From Amycolatopsis alkalitolerans (GTDB taxonomy: Bacteria; Actinomycetota; Actinomycetes; Mycobacteriales; Pseudonocardiaceae): a stretch of 64,000 nucleotides of DNA. Shown here piece by piece: positions 51,320-59,974 of the stretch (positions are counted from its first letter, which is position 1; the number at the start of each line of letters is the position of its first letter). A program made the position numbers and the translations under genes. Under the pieces are notes generated by a model. That model ran no database searches, was not told where the DNA came from, and saw only the letters and a program-made list of their open reading frames with translations. The stretch is taken from the NCBI RefSeq assembly GCF_006152065.1, contig NZ_VDFW01000019.1, positions 1 to 64,000 on the forward strand. Direction: 5' to 3'.

Positions 51320-52134
51320 CAGTTCTCGATGACAGTCGCGAGGCTGCCGTCACCGGTCTGCGGGGCCCCCGCCGGGATGACGCTCACCTGACCGGCGCCG
51401 CCCGCCGGACCCGGGGTGGCGGGTCCGGCCGGTGGCGTGGTGGTGGTCCCGCCCGCCGGGGCGGTGGCCTTGCCGCAGGTCGCCGAGGCGAGCACGATGT
51501 CGCCGCTGCCGAGCGCGCCGGTGGCCTGTCCGCCGAGCAGCTTGATGTGCAGGGCGTTCACGGTGAGGCTGCCGTCGGAGCCCTTGACCTGCTCGTTGAT
51601 GATCACCTGCACGACGCCGGGCACGCCCAGCTCCGTGTTCGGCGGCGCCGCGACGGGCACCTGGCCGATCCGGCCGAGGTCGAGCCCGGCGATCTCCGCA
51701 CCGCCCGTGACTCCGTCCGCGGTCGAGGTGCACTTGGCGTTGATCACGCTCGCGGTCGGCGTGCTGCCGGCCAGCCCCGCGAGCACGGGCAGCGTCGCCC
51801 CGACGATCTCGGCGTTCGAGCTGACCTGGCCGGTCTGCGTGCTGTGCTCGGCCGAACTGCTGATGGCCTTCGCCGTGACCAGGCCCTCCAGCGGTACGTC
51901 CGCGACCGAGGCGCTCGTCGGGCCGGTGGTTCTCGACGCCGCGAGCTTTCCGGTGTCCACGGTGATGCCCCCGTTGCCGAGCACGCCGGGCAGCAGCGAA
52001 ACCGACGCCGAAGCGCCGTAGGCCGAACCGGTGCCGGGGGCGGTGGCCGCGGCGGCCGGAGTGAGTGCGCCGGCCAGCAGCACGCCCGCCGCGAGGCCGA
52101 GCACACCGGAGGAGCGCAGCACTGTAACCCGCAT
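51319..52134 (-). CDS. choice-of-anchor P secreted protein, probable sortase substrate
   Basis: The protein has 271 residues from ATG 52134 behind GAAGGGACG. Signal peptide ends near AAA-TAPGTG. The body is Ser/Thr/Gly rich and beta-strand like (YGASASVSLLPGVLGNGGI). Near the C-terminus a Pro/Thr/Gly linker leads to APQTG (257-261) followed only by ten residues, without the hydrophobic helix and basic tail of standard sortase signals. Coupled by ATGA to the class F sortase. Confidence 0.82.
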   Translation of the reverse strand: MRVTVLRSSGVLGLAAGVLLAGALTPAAAATAPGTGSAYGASASVSLLPGVLGNGGITVDTGKLAASRTTGPTSASVADVPLEGLVTAKAISSSAEHSTQTGQVSSNAEIVGATLPVLAGLAGSTPTASVINAKCTSTADGVTGGAEIAGLDLGRIGQVPVAAPPNTELGVPGVVQVIINEQVKGSDGSLTVNALHIKLLGGQATGALGSGDIVLASATCGKATAPAGGTTTTPPAGPATPGPAGGAGQVSVIPAGAPQTGDGSLATVIEN

Positions 52135-52450
52135 GAATCGTCCCTTCAAAACGTGGAAAATGCGGCTCGCAACTGAAAACGTCCCCGACACGGCGAGCGC
52201 CGCTGAAGCTACCAACACGGGGGGCGCAGCCCAAGCGGCTTCGTTTTCACGTGCGCCGTAACGAGCGTTCTGAGTAGCAGGCGCTCTCCGACTTCTCACC
52301 CTTTGGTGTGACGACCGGCTGAGCGCGGCGGGCAGTGGTCGTGACTGAGCGTGCCGTTTCCGCCCGTTCACCGGATGTTTGCGTCCGCACTCCACCTGGA
52401 GAGGTGATCATTCGGTCGGCGCGCCGAAAACACCCTCCGCTAGGTGCCGG
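52135..52450. other. 316-bp intergenic region
   Basis: It carries the ribosome site and presumably the promoter for the sorted-protein operon. No gene, tRNA or clear palindrome was seen. Confidence 0.4.
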
Positions 52451-52900
52451 TTACGAGCTCAGCCGGCGCGCCATCCACTCACCGGCGGTGCGCGTGAAAC
52501 CGTTGCGGCGGTAGAGGTCCGCCGCGTGCCGGTTGTGCTCGTACACCCGCAGCACGACGCGATCCGCCGCCTGCGCCGCGGCCCACCGCACCACCGCGTC
52601 GATCAGTGCGTCGCCGACACCGCGGCCGCGGGCCGAGGGCGCGACCCACATCGAGATCAACTCGACCGCCCGCCCTCGGTCGGGGGCCGTGCCGCTGACC
52701 ATGCCCACCGGGACATCGCCGGCCTCGGCGAGCACGTTGAACGGGACGTCAATCAGCCGTCGCCGCCAGCGCGGCTCGTCCTCGTGCTCCCAGCCGGCCA
52801 GGTTCGCCCCGAACGCGCCGGGCGCATCGCGCAGCGCGGCCAGCCTCATTTCCCGCCAGGCCGCCCAATCGTCGGCCGAGAGCACGCGCAGCCCGATCAT
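52451..52900 (-). CDS. GNAT-family N-acetyltransferase
   Basis: The protein has 149 residues. The acetyl-CoA P-loop ISMWVAPSARGRGVGDALI and the late VYEHNRHAADLYRRNGFTRTA are textbook GNAT. Substrate unknown. The ATG overlaps the TetR stop by four bases, so it is co-translated with the regulator. Confidence 0.9.
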   Translation of the reverse strand: MIGLRVLSADDWAAWREMRLAALRDAPGAFGANLAGWEHEDEPRWRRRLIDVPFNVLAEAGDVPVGMVSGTAPDRGRAVELISMWVAPSARGRGVGDALIDAVVRWAAAQAADRVVLRVYEHNRHAADLYRRNGFTRTAGEWMARRLSS

Positions 52901-53907
52901 GACCGGCGCGCGCGTGCCCGCGTGACGGCATGACAGGCACCGGGGCCCGACGCGCGCGCCACGATCCGGCCACCGTCGAGCCGGACCGCGAGTTCGGTCG
53001 TGTCACCGGCGTCCGCTCCGGCGGCCGCCGCGAGCGCCCCGGTTTCGTCGAACAGCACGCGCACCCGCGGCGGCCCGGGGAACGCCTGGCGCAGGCAACC
53101 CTCGACTTCGGCGATCATCCAGCGCGCGAGCGGCATGAGCTCGGCCGGTTCGCTCGCGACGACGACAACGGTGACGTCGGCACCCATGCGCAGCGCTTGT
53201 TCGGCCGCGGACAGCCGGCGCAGGCCGAGCACCGCCACCACCCCGTCGGCCGGGTCCGCGACCGTCCACGGTTCGTCGACGACGTCGAGGTGCTGGATGG
53301 GCGGCGGCGACCAGTGGTCGTTCAGCGCGAGCCCCGCCAGTTGCTCGCAGGCACTCACCATGTCGAACGGCTCGACGAACCCGGGCGCGGCGGCCGTGAG
53401 CCAGCTCGCGCCCTGCAAGGTCGTCAGCACGATCCGCGCCGCGCGCACGAGCCGCGCCGGTGGCGCGCCGGGCGGCGTTTCCGGGGGCGCCAACCGTTCC
53501 CAGGACAACGCGAGCAGTAGCGCGCCGAACTCCATCAACTCGGCGAAGGCGCCCCGGACGGTGTCGTCGGAGAGAGCCTCGGGGATCAGGTCGCGACCGA
53601 GCGATCGCTCGTCGAGCCGCGCGACCCAGGCTCGCCCGAACGCGCCGATCGCCTCCTGCGCGGTACGCCCCACCTGAGGATCCGGCGGGCCCGATGCGCG
53701 CTCGGCGAGATCGGCCAGCACGGCGAAGTACAGGGCGCGCTTGCCGGGGAAGTTCGAATACACCGCGCCGCGCGTGAGTTCGGCGCGTTCCGCGATCAGA
53801 TCGACCTTCGCGTCACGGAAACCGCGCTCGGCGAACTCCTCCCGGGCGGCGGCGAGCACTTTCGCCCGGTTGCGCTCCTGGGTCTCCGCTCTGGTGAGCC
53901 GGACCAT
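52897..53907 (-). CDS. TetR-family regulator with long C-terminal extension
   Basis: The protein has 336 residues. The TetR HTH is clear (RAKVLAAAREEFAERGFRDAKVDLIAERAELTRGAVYSNFPGK split over residues 14-57), and the ligand domain ends near 205. Residues about 205-336 form an additional domain (VVDEPWTVADPADGVVAVL ... VTVVVVASEPAEL ... RVRVLFDETGAL) absent from most TetR proteins. It is divergent from the P450 gene with a palindrome between, and drives the GNAT gene. Confidence 0.85.
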   Translation of the reverse strand: MVRLTRAETQERNRAKVLAAAREEFAERGFRDAKVDLIAERAELTRGAVYSNFPGKRALYFAVLADLAERASGPPDPQVGRTAQEAIGAFGRAWVARLDERSLGRDLIPEALSDDTVRGAFAELMEFGALLLALSWERLAPPETPPGAPPARLVRAARIVLTTLQGASWLTAAAPGFVEPFDMVSACEQLAGLALNDHWSPPPIQHLDVVDEPWTVADPADGVVAVLGLRRLSAAEQALRMGADVTVVVVASEPAELMPLARWMIAEVEGCLRQAFPGPPRVRVLFDETGALAAAAGADAGDTTELAVRLDGGRIVARASGPGACHAVTRARARRS

Positions 53908-53959
53908 CGTCCCTCCCCCGCCGTTGCCTCCTGCCGGGAATCAGGCTACGTTCACCATC

Positions 53960-53985
53960 CAGATGATGACATCATTTGAAATCTG
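53960..53985. promoter_or_regulatory. palindromic operator between tetR and P450 genes
   Basis: ATGATG-A-CATCAT (53963-53975) is a perfect palindrome. CAGAT (53960) and ATCTG (53981) form an outer inverted pair. It is a likely TetR operator just upstream of the P450 ribosome site. Confidence 0.65.
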
Positions 53986-53997
53986 ACTGGAGGTTCC

Positions 53998-55140
53998 ATG
54001 GTTCCCGAGATCGACCTGTCCGACCCGTCCGTGCTGCGGGATCCGTTCACCGCGTACGGCGAGGCACGCGAGCGCGCCGTCGTCGCGCGGTTGCCGGCGC
54101 CGGGTTTCGGCACGATGTGGGCGGTGCTGCGCCATGAGGAGGCCCGCGCGATGCTCGGCGATCCGCGGTTCAGTCCCGGTCCCGGCAGCTACCAGCGGCT
54201 CGATGTGCCGGAGCACTGCCGCCCCTACCTGCGCACGATGCAGGAGGTAGGGGCCGAGGAGCACCTCAGGCTCCGGCGAACCGTCGCCCCCGCCTTCGCC
54301 CCGCGGCGCGCCGAAGAGTTCCGGCCACGCGTCGAGCGGATCGTGGCGAAACTGCTCGGCGAACTCCCTTCGGACACCGTCGATCTGCTGCCCGCCTTCG
54401 CACGCCCGCTGCCGATCGAGGTGATCTGCGAGATGGCCGGGATCGACGAGGCGGACCGGCCGCGCTGGCATTCCTACGGCGCCGCGATCGCCGCCGGGGC
54501 GGTCGACTCGTTCGCGTCCTCGATCCCGAACGTCATCGAGGACGCCAAGGCCGCGCTCGCCGCCCACCGGATCGCCCCGGCCGACGATCTGGTGACCGAC
54601 CTGCTCGGCGCGGAGCTCACCAGCACCGAAACGATCACCCTGATCTGGCATCTCGTGCTGGCCGGGCAGACCCCGGCGAACCTCATCACGAACGCGGTCG
54701 AAACGCTGCTCGCCCATCCCGATCAACTCGCCGCGCTGCGGGCCGACCCGGCGGCGATGCCGGGGGCCGTCGAGGAGCTACTGCGGTGGTGTGGACCACA
54801 GCTGTTCACGATCCCGCGGTTCGCCGGCGAGGACGCCGAGATCGGCGGTGTGCGGATCCCCCGGGGCGAGCCGGTGACGGTCGCGATCGCCGCCGTGAAC
54901 CGGGATCCGCGCGCGTTCGACGATCCCGGCCGGTTCGACCTCACGCGCCGCGCCGGCGCGGGTCACCTCAGTTTCGCGCACGGGCCCCATTTCTGCCTCG
55001 GCGCCGCATTCGCCCGTGTGCAGATGGAGGTCGCGCTTTCGGCTCTGTTCCGCCGTTTTCCCGGCCTCCGCGTGGCTGACCTGGAGCGCGCTCCAGACCC
55101 GGGAACGTGGCGGCTCACGACGCTCCGTCTAGAGTTCTGA
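53998..55140 (+). CDS. cytochrome P450
   Basis: The protein has 380 residues, typical of soluble bacterial P450s. Haem Cys333 is in FAHGPHFCLGAAFAR, the ExxR motif in VEELLR, and the I-helix reads LVLAGQTPAN: Thr225 is present but the preceding acidic residue of the usual AGxE/DT is Gln. ATG 53998 has GGAGG upstream. The TetR and operator suggest inducible expression, together with the LLM gene. Substrate unknown. Confidence 0.93.
   Translation: MVPEIDLSDPSVLRDPFTAYGEARERAVVARLPAPGFGTMWAVLRHEEARAMLGDPRFSPGPGSYQRLDVPEHCRPYLRTMQEVGAEEHLRLRRTVAPAFAPRRAEEFRPRVERIVAKLLGELPSDTVDLLPAFARPLPIEVICEMAGIDEADRPRWHSYGAAIAAGAVDSFASSIPNVIEDAKAALAAHRIAPADDLVTDLLGAELTSTETITLIWHLVLAGQTPANLITNAVETLLAHPDQLAALRADPAAMPGAVEELLRWCGPQLFTIPRFAGEDAEIGGVRIPRGEPVTVAIAAVNRDPRAFDDPGRFDLTRRAGAGHLSFAHGPHFCLGAAFARVQMEVALSALFRRFPGLRVADLERAPDPGTWRLTTLRLEF
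55130..55135 (+). promoter_or_regulatory. -10 box within P450 3' end, leaderless LLM gene
   Basis: TAGAGT, 7 bases, ATG 55143. The box lies in the last codons of the P450 gene, so the downstream gene may be transcribed independently. Confidence 0.5.
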
Positions 55141-55142
55141 GC

Positions 55143-56132
55143 ATGCGCTTCGGACTCTTCGTGCCACAGGGGTGGCGACTGGATCTCACCGGTATCGACC
55201 CGGCGGAACACTGGAGCACGATGCTCGGCATCGCGAAGATCGCGGAGGAGGGGCCGTTCGAATCCATCTGGGTCTACGACCACTTCCACACCGTGCCCGT
55301 GCCGACCGGCGAAGCCACGCATGAGGCGTGGGCTCTCATGGCGGCCTACGCCGCGGCGACGAAGCGGGTGCGGCTCGGCCAGATGTGCACGTGCATGGCC
55401 TACCGGAACCCGGCCTATCTCGCGAAGTTCGCCGCGACCACCGACATCGTCTCGGGCGGCCGGGTCGAAATGGGCATCGGCGCGGGGTGGTACGAGCACG
55501 AGTGGCGGGCCTACGGCTACGGGTTCCCGTCGGCGGGCGAGCGGCTCGGACGGCTCGACGAGGGCGTGCAGATCATGCGCCAGCTGTGGACCGAGGGGAA
55601 GGCCTCGCTGAACGGCCGGTACTACCAGGTCGACGGCGCGATCTCGCGCCCGCTTCCGGTGCAGGACGGCGGGATTCCACTGTGGATCGCCGGTGGCGGG
55701 GAGAAGAAGACCCTGCGCATCGCCGCCCGGTACGCGAACTACACCAACTTCGCCGGTGACGCGGCCGGGTTCGCCCACAAGTCCGAGGTGCTCGCCGGGC
55801 ACTGCAAGGACCTGGGCACCGACTTCGACGCCATCGTGCGTTCGGCGAACTACAACGTCGTCATCGGCGAGACCGAGAAGGACGTGCAGGACCGCCTCGC
55901 GTGGATCCGTTCGCACTACGAGCCGCACGTTCCGGCGGACGTCCTCGAATCCGCGCACCGGACGTTCGCGACCGGGCCGCTCGTCGGCACCCCGGAGCAG
56001 ATCGTGGAACGGCTGACCGAACTGCGCGCGCTCGGCATGACGTATGCGATCACTTACTTCGCGGACGCGGCGTACGACCGCGCGAGCATCGACCTGTTCG
56101 CCAGCAGGGTGATCCCGGAACTGGCGGGCTGA
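55143..56132 (+). CDS. LLM-class F420-dependent oxidoreductase
   Basis: The protein has 329 residues. The luciferase-like TIM barrel is clear: MRFGLFVPQGW, IWVYDHFHTVP, RVRLGQMCTCMAYRNPAYLAKF, GRVEMGIGAGWYEHEW and GTPEQIVERLTEL. It most likely uses coenzyme F420. It directly follows the P450 gene (2 bases), so the two may oxidise and reduce the same compound (inference). Confidence 0.9.
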   Translation: MRFGLFVPQGWRLDLTGIDPAEHWSTMLGIAKIAEEGPFESIWVYDHFHTVPVPTGEATHEAWALMAAYAAATKRVRLGQMCTCMAYRNPAYLAKFAATTDIVSGGRVEMGIGAGWYEHEWRAYGYGFPSAGERLGRLDEGVQIMRQLWTEGKASLNGRYYQVDGAISRPLPVQDGGIPLWIAGGGEKKTLRIAARYANYTNFAGDAAGFAHKSEVLAGHCKDLGTDFDAIVRSANYNVVIGETEKDVQDRLAWIRSHYEPHVPADVLESAHRTFATGPLVGTPEQIVERLTELRALGMTYAITYFADAAYDRASIDLFASRVIPELAG

Positions 56133-56214
56133 GCTGGGCGGAGTGGGCCCTGCCGGACGCGGCGGGGCCCCGTGCCAGGATGGCCTCCCGATACGCGGGA
56201 GAAAGGGCTTTCCG

Positions 56215-56823
56215 GTGCGGAGCAAGGTCTTCTGGTTCGCGGTGCTGGCCGCGGCGGTCACGCTGGCGGTCGCCGGCTGCACGGAGTCGGTCCCGGGGCG
56301 CGCTCGCGGGTCCACGGCCCCCGCGAGTTCGACGACCGGTGGCGCGGCGATCACGGTCGCGACCATGCACGTCACGCTGCCCGAGGGCATGCACTACACG
56401 AAAACCTCGTCCGGCGACTCGCTCGACGGTTGCCTGACCGCGCACTCGGTGACGTGCGCCGCGCGGATGCTCGACCTGCGCGCGGCCTCGGGCGACCCGC
56501 AGTTCGACGCCCCGAGCGCGAGCCGCCCCTACGGCTGGTACACGGGAAGCGGTGCGCCGCGGTGCGTCACCCCGTCCACCCCGCCCGGCGCCGGTCCGGC
56601 CGCAACCGGCAGCACGGTCGTGCAACGGGGATTCGCCCCGATCGGGCCGAAGACCGCAGACTACGCGCGCTGGCACGTCACGTGTACGGACCCCGCCCAG
56701 GACAGCGAGATCCGGATGTGGTGGCTGCCGGTGAGCAAGATCCTCGTGCTGGAATACGCCAGCACACCGGCGCTGGACCAGCAGATCGACCGTATCCTCG
56801 CCGGGGCGACGTTCGACCAGTAG
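56215..56823 (+). CDS. hypothetical lipoprotein
   Basis: The protein has 202 residues from GTG 56215 after GAAAGGGC. The lipobox is VAGC in TLAVAGCTESVPG. The mature domain has six further Cys (LDGCLTAHSVTCAARML, RCVTPSTPP, WHVTCTDP) and beta-strand-rich sequence. No known family was recognised. It should be anchored to the outer face of the membrane. Confidence 0.7.
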   Translation: MRSKVFWFAVLAAAVTLAVAGCTESVPGRARGSTAPASSTTGGAAITVATMHVTLPEGMHYTKTSSGDSLDGCLTAHSVTCAARMLDLRAASGDPQFDAPSASRPYGWYTGSGAPRCVTPSTPPGAGPAATGSTVVQRGFAPIGPKTADYARWHVTCTDPAQDSEIRMWWLPVSKILVLEYASTPALDQQIDRILAGATFDQ

Positions 56824-57162
56824 GTGTCCCGTAGTTGATCTGGCGGTGGGTCTACCGGCAGGTCCACTCAACGCCGCCACAGTGCACTCGGCGGACACCC
56901 ACCCACCAGCCGACTGCCACCAACCTGACGGCCAAACTCAAGCCAGGCACTGGTATTTCACCCGTAACGTCGCATCGGTGCCGAAGTGGCGAAGACTCCG
57001 ATCGCTGCTTGTTTTTCCGTTTTTGACTCCTTCGACGGCCAGCGGTTGCCGAGCGTTCACTCGCCGGAGTGACCGGCGTCAGGATCCGGTGCCTACGGTT
57101 TGCACGTTCAATCGCTCCAGACAGCAGCGGGGCGAGTGGCATCCGGAGCAAGGGAGGACGGG
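56824..57162. other. 339-bp intergenic region
   Basis: No coding frame stands out. A T-rich stretch near 57008-57025 and the GGGAGGAC ribosome site at the right end are the only visible signals; probably the promoter region of the phosphoesterase gene. Confidence 0.4.
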
Positions 57163-59745
57163 ATGCGGTTCATCCGCAAGACCCAGTCAGGACGGCGTCC
57201 ACCGAGAGCGAGGACTACGGCGGCGATCGCCCTCGGCACCGTCGCGGTCGGCACGGCGGTGGCCGTCGCGGCCACCCAGGCGGTACACGCCGGACCAGCG
57301 GGCGACGGCACGGCGGTGACCCCGGTCGGGTTCCGGGTGACGCCACCCGGGCAGCAGACCACGCTCGGTGACCTGCCGTTGAGCAGCGCGGCGTCTCCAG
57401 ACGGAAAGTCGATGCTCGTGGTCAACGCCGGCGACGGCGACCAGTCCCTGCAGATGATCGACACGGCATCCGGCAAAGTCATCCAGACCATTACCTACAA
57501 GGCGCCGCAGGCCATCTTCGCGGGCGTCACCTTCAGCCCGGACGGGCAGCGGGCCTACGTCTCGGGCGGCGGCAACAACGTGATCCGCACGTACTCCGTT
57601 TCGGGCCAGCACCTGACCGAGACCGCGACGATCGCGCTGCCCACGAAGAATCCCAGCGGGGCCAGTGTGAACATGTACCCGGCGGGACTGGCGGTCACGC
57701 CCGACGGCAAGCGCCTGGTGGTCGCCGACCAGCTCGCCGACGCGGCCACCGTCGTCGATCTTGCGACCGGCGCCACCAGCACCACCGGGGTCGGCCACGC
57801 CCCCTACGGCGTCGTGTTGAGCAAGGACGGCGGCACCGCGTACGTCACCAACCAGGGCGCGAACACGGTGAGCGTGCTCGACATCGCCGGCGCGGCCCCG
57901 GTCGTGCGGACCACGATCGGCGTCGGCACGCACCCGAACAACGCCGTGCCGAGCGCCGACGGCAAGCGGCTTTACGTCGCCGACGGCGACAGCGATCAGG
58001 TGAGCGTGCTCGACACCGTGGCAAACCGGGTGTCGCAGACGATTTCCCTTGCCCCGTACCAGAACGCGCCGGTGGGCGCCAACCCCGACGGCCTCGCGCT
58101 GTCGCCCGGCCAGCACACCCTGTACGTGGCCAACTCCGGTGACAACGACATCGCGGTGGTCGACCTCGACCGCGCGGAGGTCCGTGGGCTGATCCCCACG
58201 GCGTGGTACCCCACGAGCGTGCAGGTCGTCGGGAAGCGGCTGCGGATGGTCAACGCGAAGGGACTGGGGGCGGGACCGAACCCCAACGGGCCCAACCCCT
58301 ACACCGACGACCAGCGCCGCAAGACCGACCCAGAAGGCTTCAACGCGCAGTACGTCGGCTCGATGATCAAGGGTTCACTGTCCACTATCGACGTTCCCGA
58401 TGCGGGGACGCTGGCGAACTACACCCGTCAGGTCAACGACAACGACGGCTTCGCGCAGGGTGCCGGCGTGCGCGGCACGGGTGGCCCGGGCACGGCCATC
58501 ATCCCGCGCCACGCCGGTGACCCCACGCCGATCAAGCACGTGATCTACGTGGTCAAGGAGAACCGCACCTACGACCAGGAGTTCGGCAGCCTGGGCAAGG
58601 GCAACGGGGACCCGTCGCTGAACCTGTTCGGTGACGGAACGGCACCGAACCTGCGGGCACTCGAGCGCCAGTACGCCGACCTCGACAACTTCTACGCCAA
58701 CGCCGAGGTCTCGGCGCAGGGCTGGAACTGGGCGGTGGCCTCCAATTCCAACCCCTACACCGAACAGACCTGGGTGGCCAACTACTCCGGCCGCAACCAC
58801 CCCTACCCGTCGGAGAACGGCGACCCGGCTATCGCGCCGAACCGCGACCCCGCTGACGCCTACATCTGGGACCGGCTGGCCGACGCCCATGTGTCCTTCC
58901 GCAACTACGGCTACTACGTCAGCCCGAACAGCACCAACCAGGAGATCGCCAGTGATCCCCGCCTGAACGCGAACACCGACCACGCCTACCGCGGGTTCGA
59001 CCTCAACTGCCCGGACTCGGCCAACAGCTTCAAACCGCTTTCGGCCTCGTGTGGCAGCCCCCGGATCGACGAATGGCAGAAGGAGTTCGGCGGCTACGTC
59101 ACCAACCACAACCTGCCGACGATGGAATTCGTGCGGCTGCCCAACGATCACACGTCCTCGACCGCGCCGGGCAAGCCGACCCCGAAGGCCTACGTCGGTG
59201 ACAACGACTGGGCGACGGGGCAGCTCGTCGACGCGGTCTCGCACTCGCCGTATTGGAAGGACACGGCCATCTTCGTCACCGAGGACGACGCGCAGGCCGG
59301 TCCGGACCACGTCGACGCCCACCGCACGACATCCGAGGTGATCAGCCCCTACACCCGCACCGGCAAGGTCGACTCGACCTTCTACAACACCGCGTCCATG
59401 CTGCGGACGATGGAGCTGATCCTCGGGATCAAGCCGCTCACCCAGTTCGACGCGTTCGCCACGCCCATGGTCGGCGCCTTCACCAACAAGCCCGACTTCA
59501 CCCCCTACACCGCCGTCAAGCCCACCACCGACCTGACGGCCGTCAACACCGCCAATTCCCCGATGGCGGCGCAGTCGGCGCAACAGGACCTGTCGCAGGC
59601 CGACCGCATCAACGAGTACGAGTTCAACCAGGCGACCTGGGAAAGCGTCAAGGGTGCGAACAGCCCGATGCCGCTGCCCCTCAGCAACGGTGTGCCGTTC
59701 GTGCCGCCGGCCAACCCCACCGGGCCCAACGGCAGCGACGGCTGA
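57163..59745 (+). CDS. secreted YncE-like beta-propeller fused to a phosphoesterase domain
   Basis: The protein has 860 residues. An N-terminal basic stretch and hydrophobic core (ARTTAAIALGTVAVGTAVAV) give export. Residues about 60-390 are repeated propeller blades (SPDGKSMLVV, TPDGKRLVVAD, SKDGGTAYVTNQG, SADGKRLYVAD). From about 455 the phosphoesterase (PF04185) domain runs KHVIYVVKENRTYDQEFG to IFVTEDDAQAGPDHVDAHR. Thr stands where the phospholipase C family has Ser (ENRSFD). The reaction may be phosphomonoester or phosphodiester cleavage; substrate unknown. Confidence 0.85.
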   Translation: MRFIRKTQSGRRPPRARTTAAIALGTVAVGTAVAVAATQAVHAGPAGDGTAVTPVGFRVTPPGQQTTLGDLPLSSAASPDGKSMLVVNAGDGDQSLQMIDTASGKVIQTITYKAPQAIFAGVTFSPDGQRAYVSGGGNNVIRTYSVSGQHLTETATIALPTKNPSGASVNMYPAGLAVTPDGKRLVVADQLADAATVVDLATGATSTTGVGHAPYGVVLSKDGGTAYVTNQGANTVSVLDIAGAAPVVRTTIGVGTHPNNAVPSADGKRLYVADGDSDQVSVLDTVANRVSQTISLAPYQNAPVGANPDGLALSPGQHTLYVANSGDNDIAVVDLDRAEVRGLIPTAWYPTSVQVVGKRLRMVNAKGLGAGPNPNGPNPYTDDQRRKTDPEGFNAQYVGSMIKGSLSTIDVPDAGTLANYTRQVNDNDGFAQGAGVRGTGGPGTAIIPRHAGDPTPIKHVIYVVKENRTYDQEFGSLGKGNGDPSLNLFGDGTAPNLRALERQYADLDNFYANAEVSAQGWNWAVASNSNPYTEQTWVANYSGRNHPYPSENGDPAIAPNRDPADAYIWDRLADAHVSFRNYGYYVSPNSTNQEIASDPRLNANTDHAYRGFDLNCPDSANSFKPLSASCGSPRIDEWQKEFGGYVTNHNLPTMEFVRLPNDHTSSTAPGKPTPKAYVGDNDWATGQLVDAVSHSPYWKDTAIFVTEDDAQAGPDHVDAHRTTSEVISPYTRTGKVDSTFYNTASMLRTMELILGIKPLTQFDAFATPMVGAFTNKPDFTPYTAVKPTTDLTAVNTANSPMAAQSAQQDLSQADRINEYEFNQATWESVKGANSPMPLPLSNGVPFVPPANPTGPNGSDG

Positions 59746-59766
59746 CGTCCTGGCCACCCGGTCACC

Positions 59767-59796
59767 GGCCCCTGTCTCCCCGCGGAGGCAGGGGCC
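59767..59796 (+). terminator. hairpin terminator after the phosphoesterase gene
   Basis: GGCCCCTGTCTCC and GGAGGCAGGGGCC pair at 12 of 13 positions around a 4-base loop, 22 bases past the stop. Confidence 0.75.
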
Positions 59797-59974
59797 TCCG
59801 CCTATCTCGGGCAGGACCGGAAACCGGTTCGCAGCAAGGAAAACCAGACTAACCCGCCGAAATCTCCGCACCGGATCGACCTGTAGCGGTGTTGTTCATT
59901 GCGTTTGCCGGCGATCTTCACCCCCCGTCCATCGGTGGTCGCCACGATTCCCTTGACACGGTGAGGAGTTCGGC

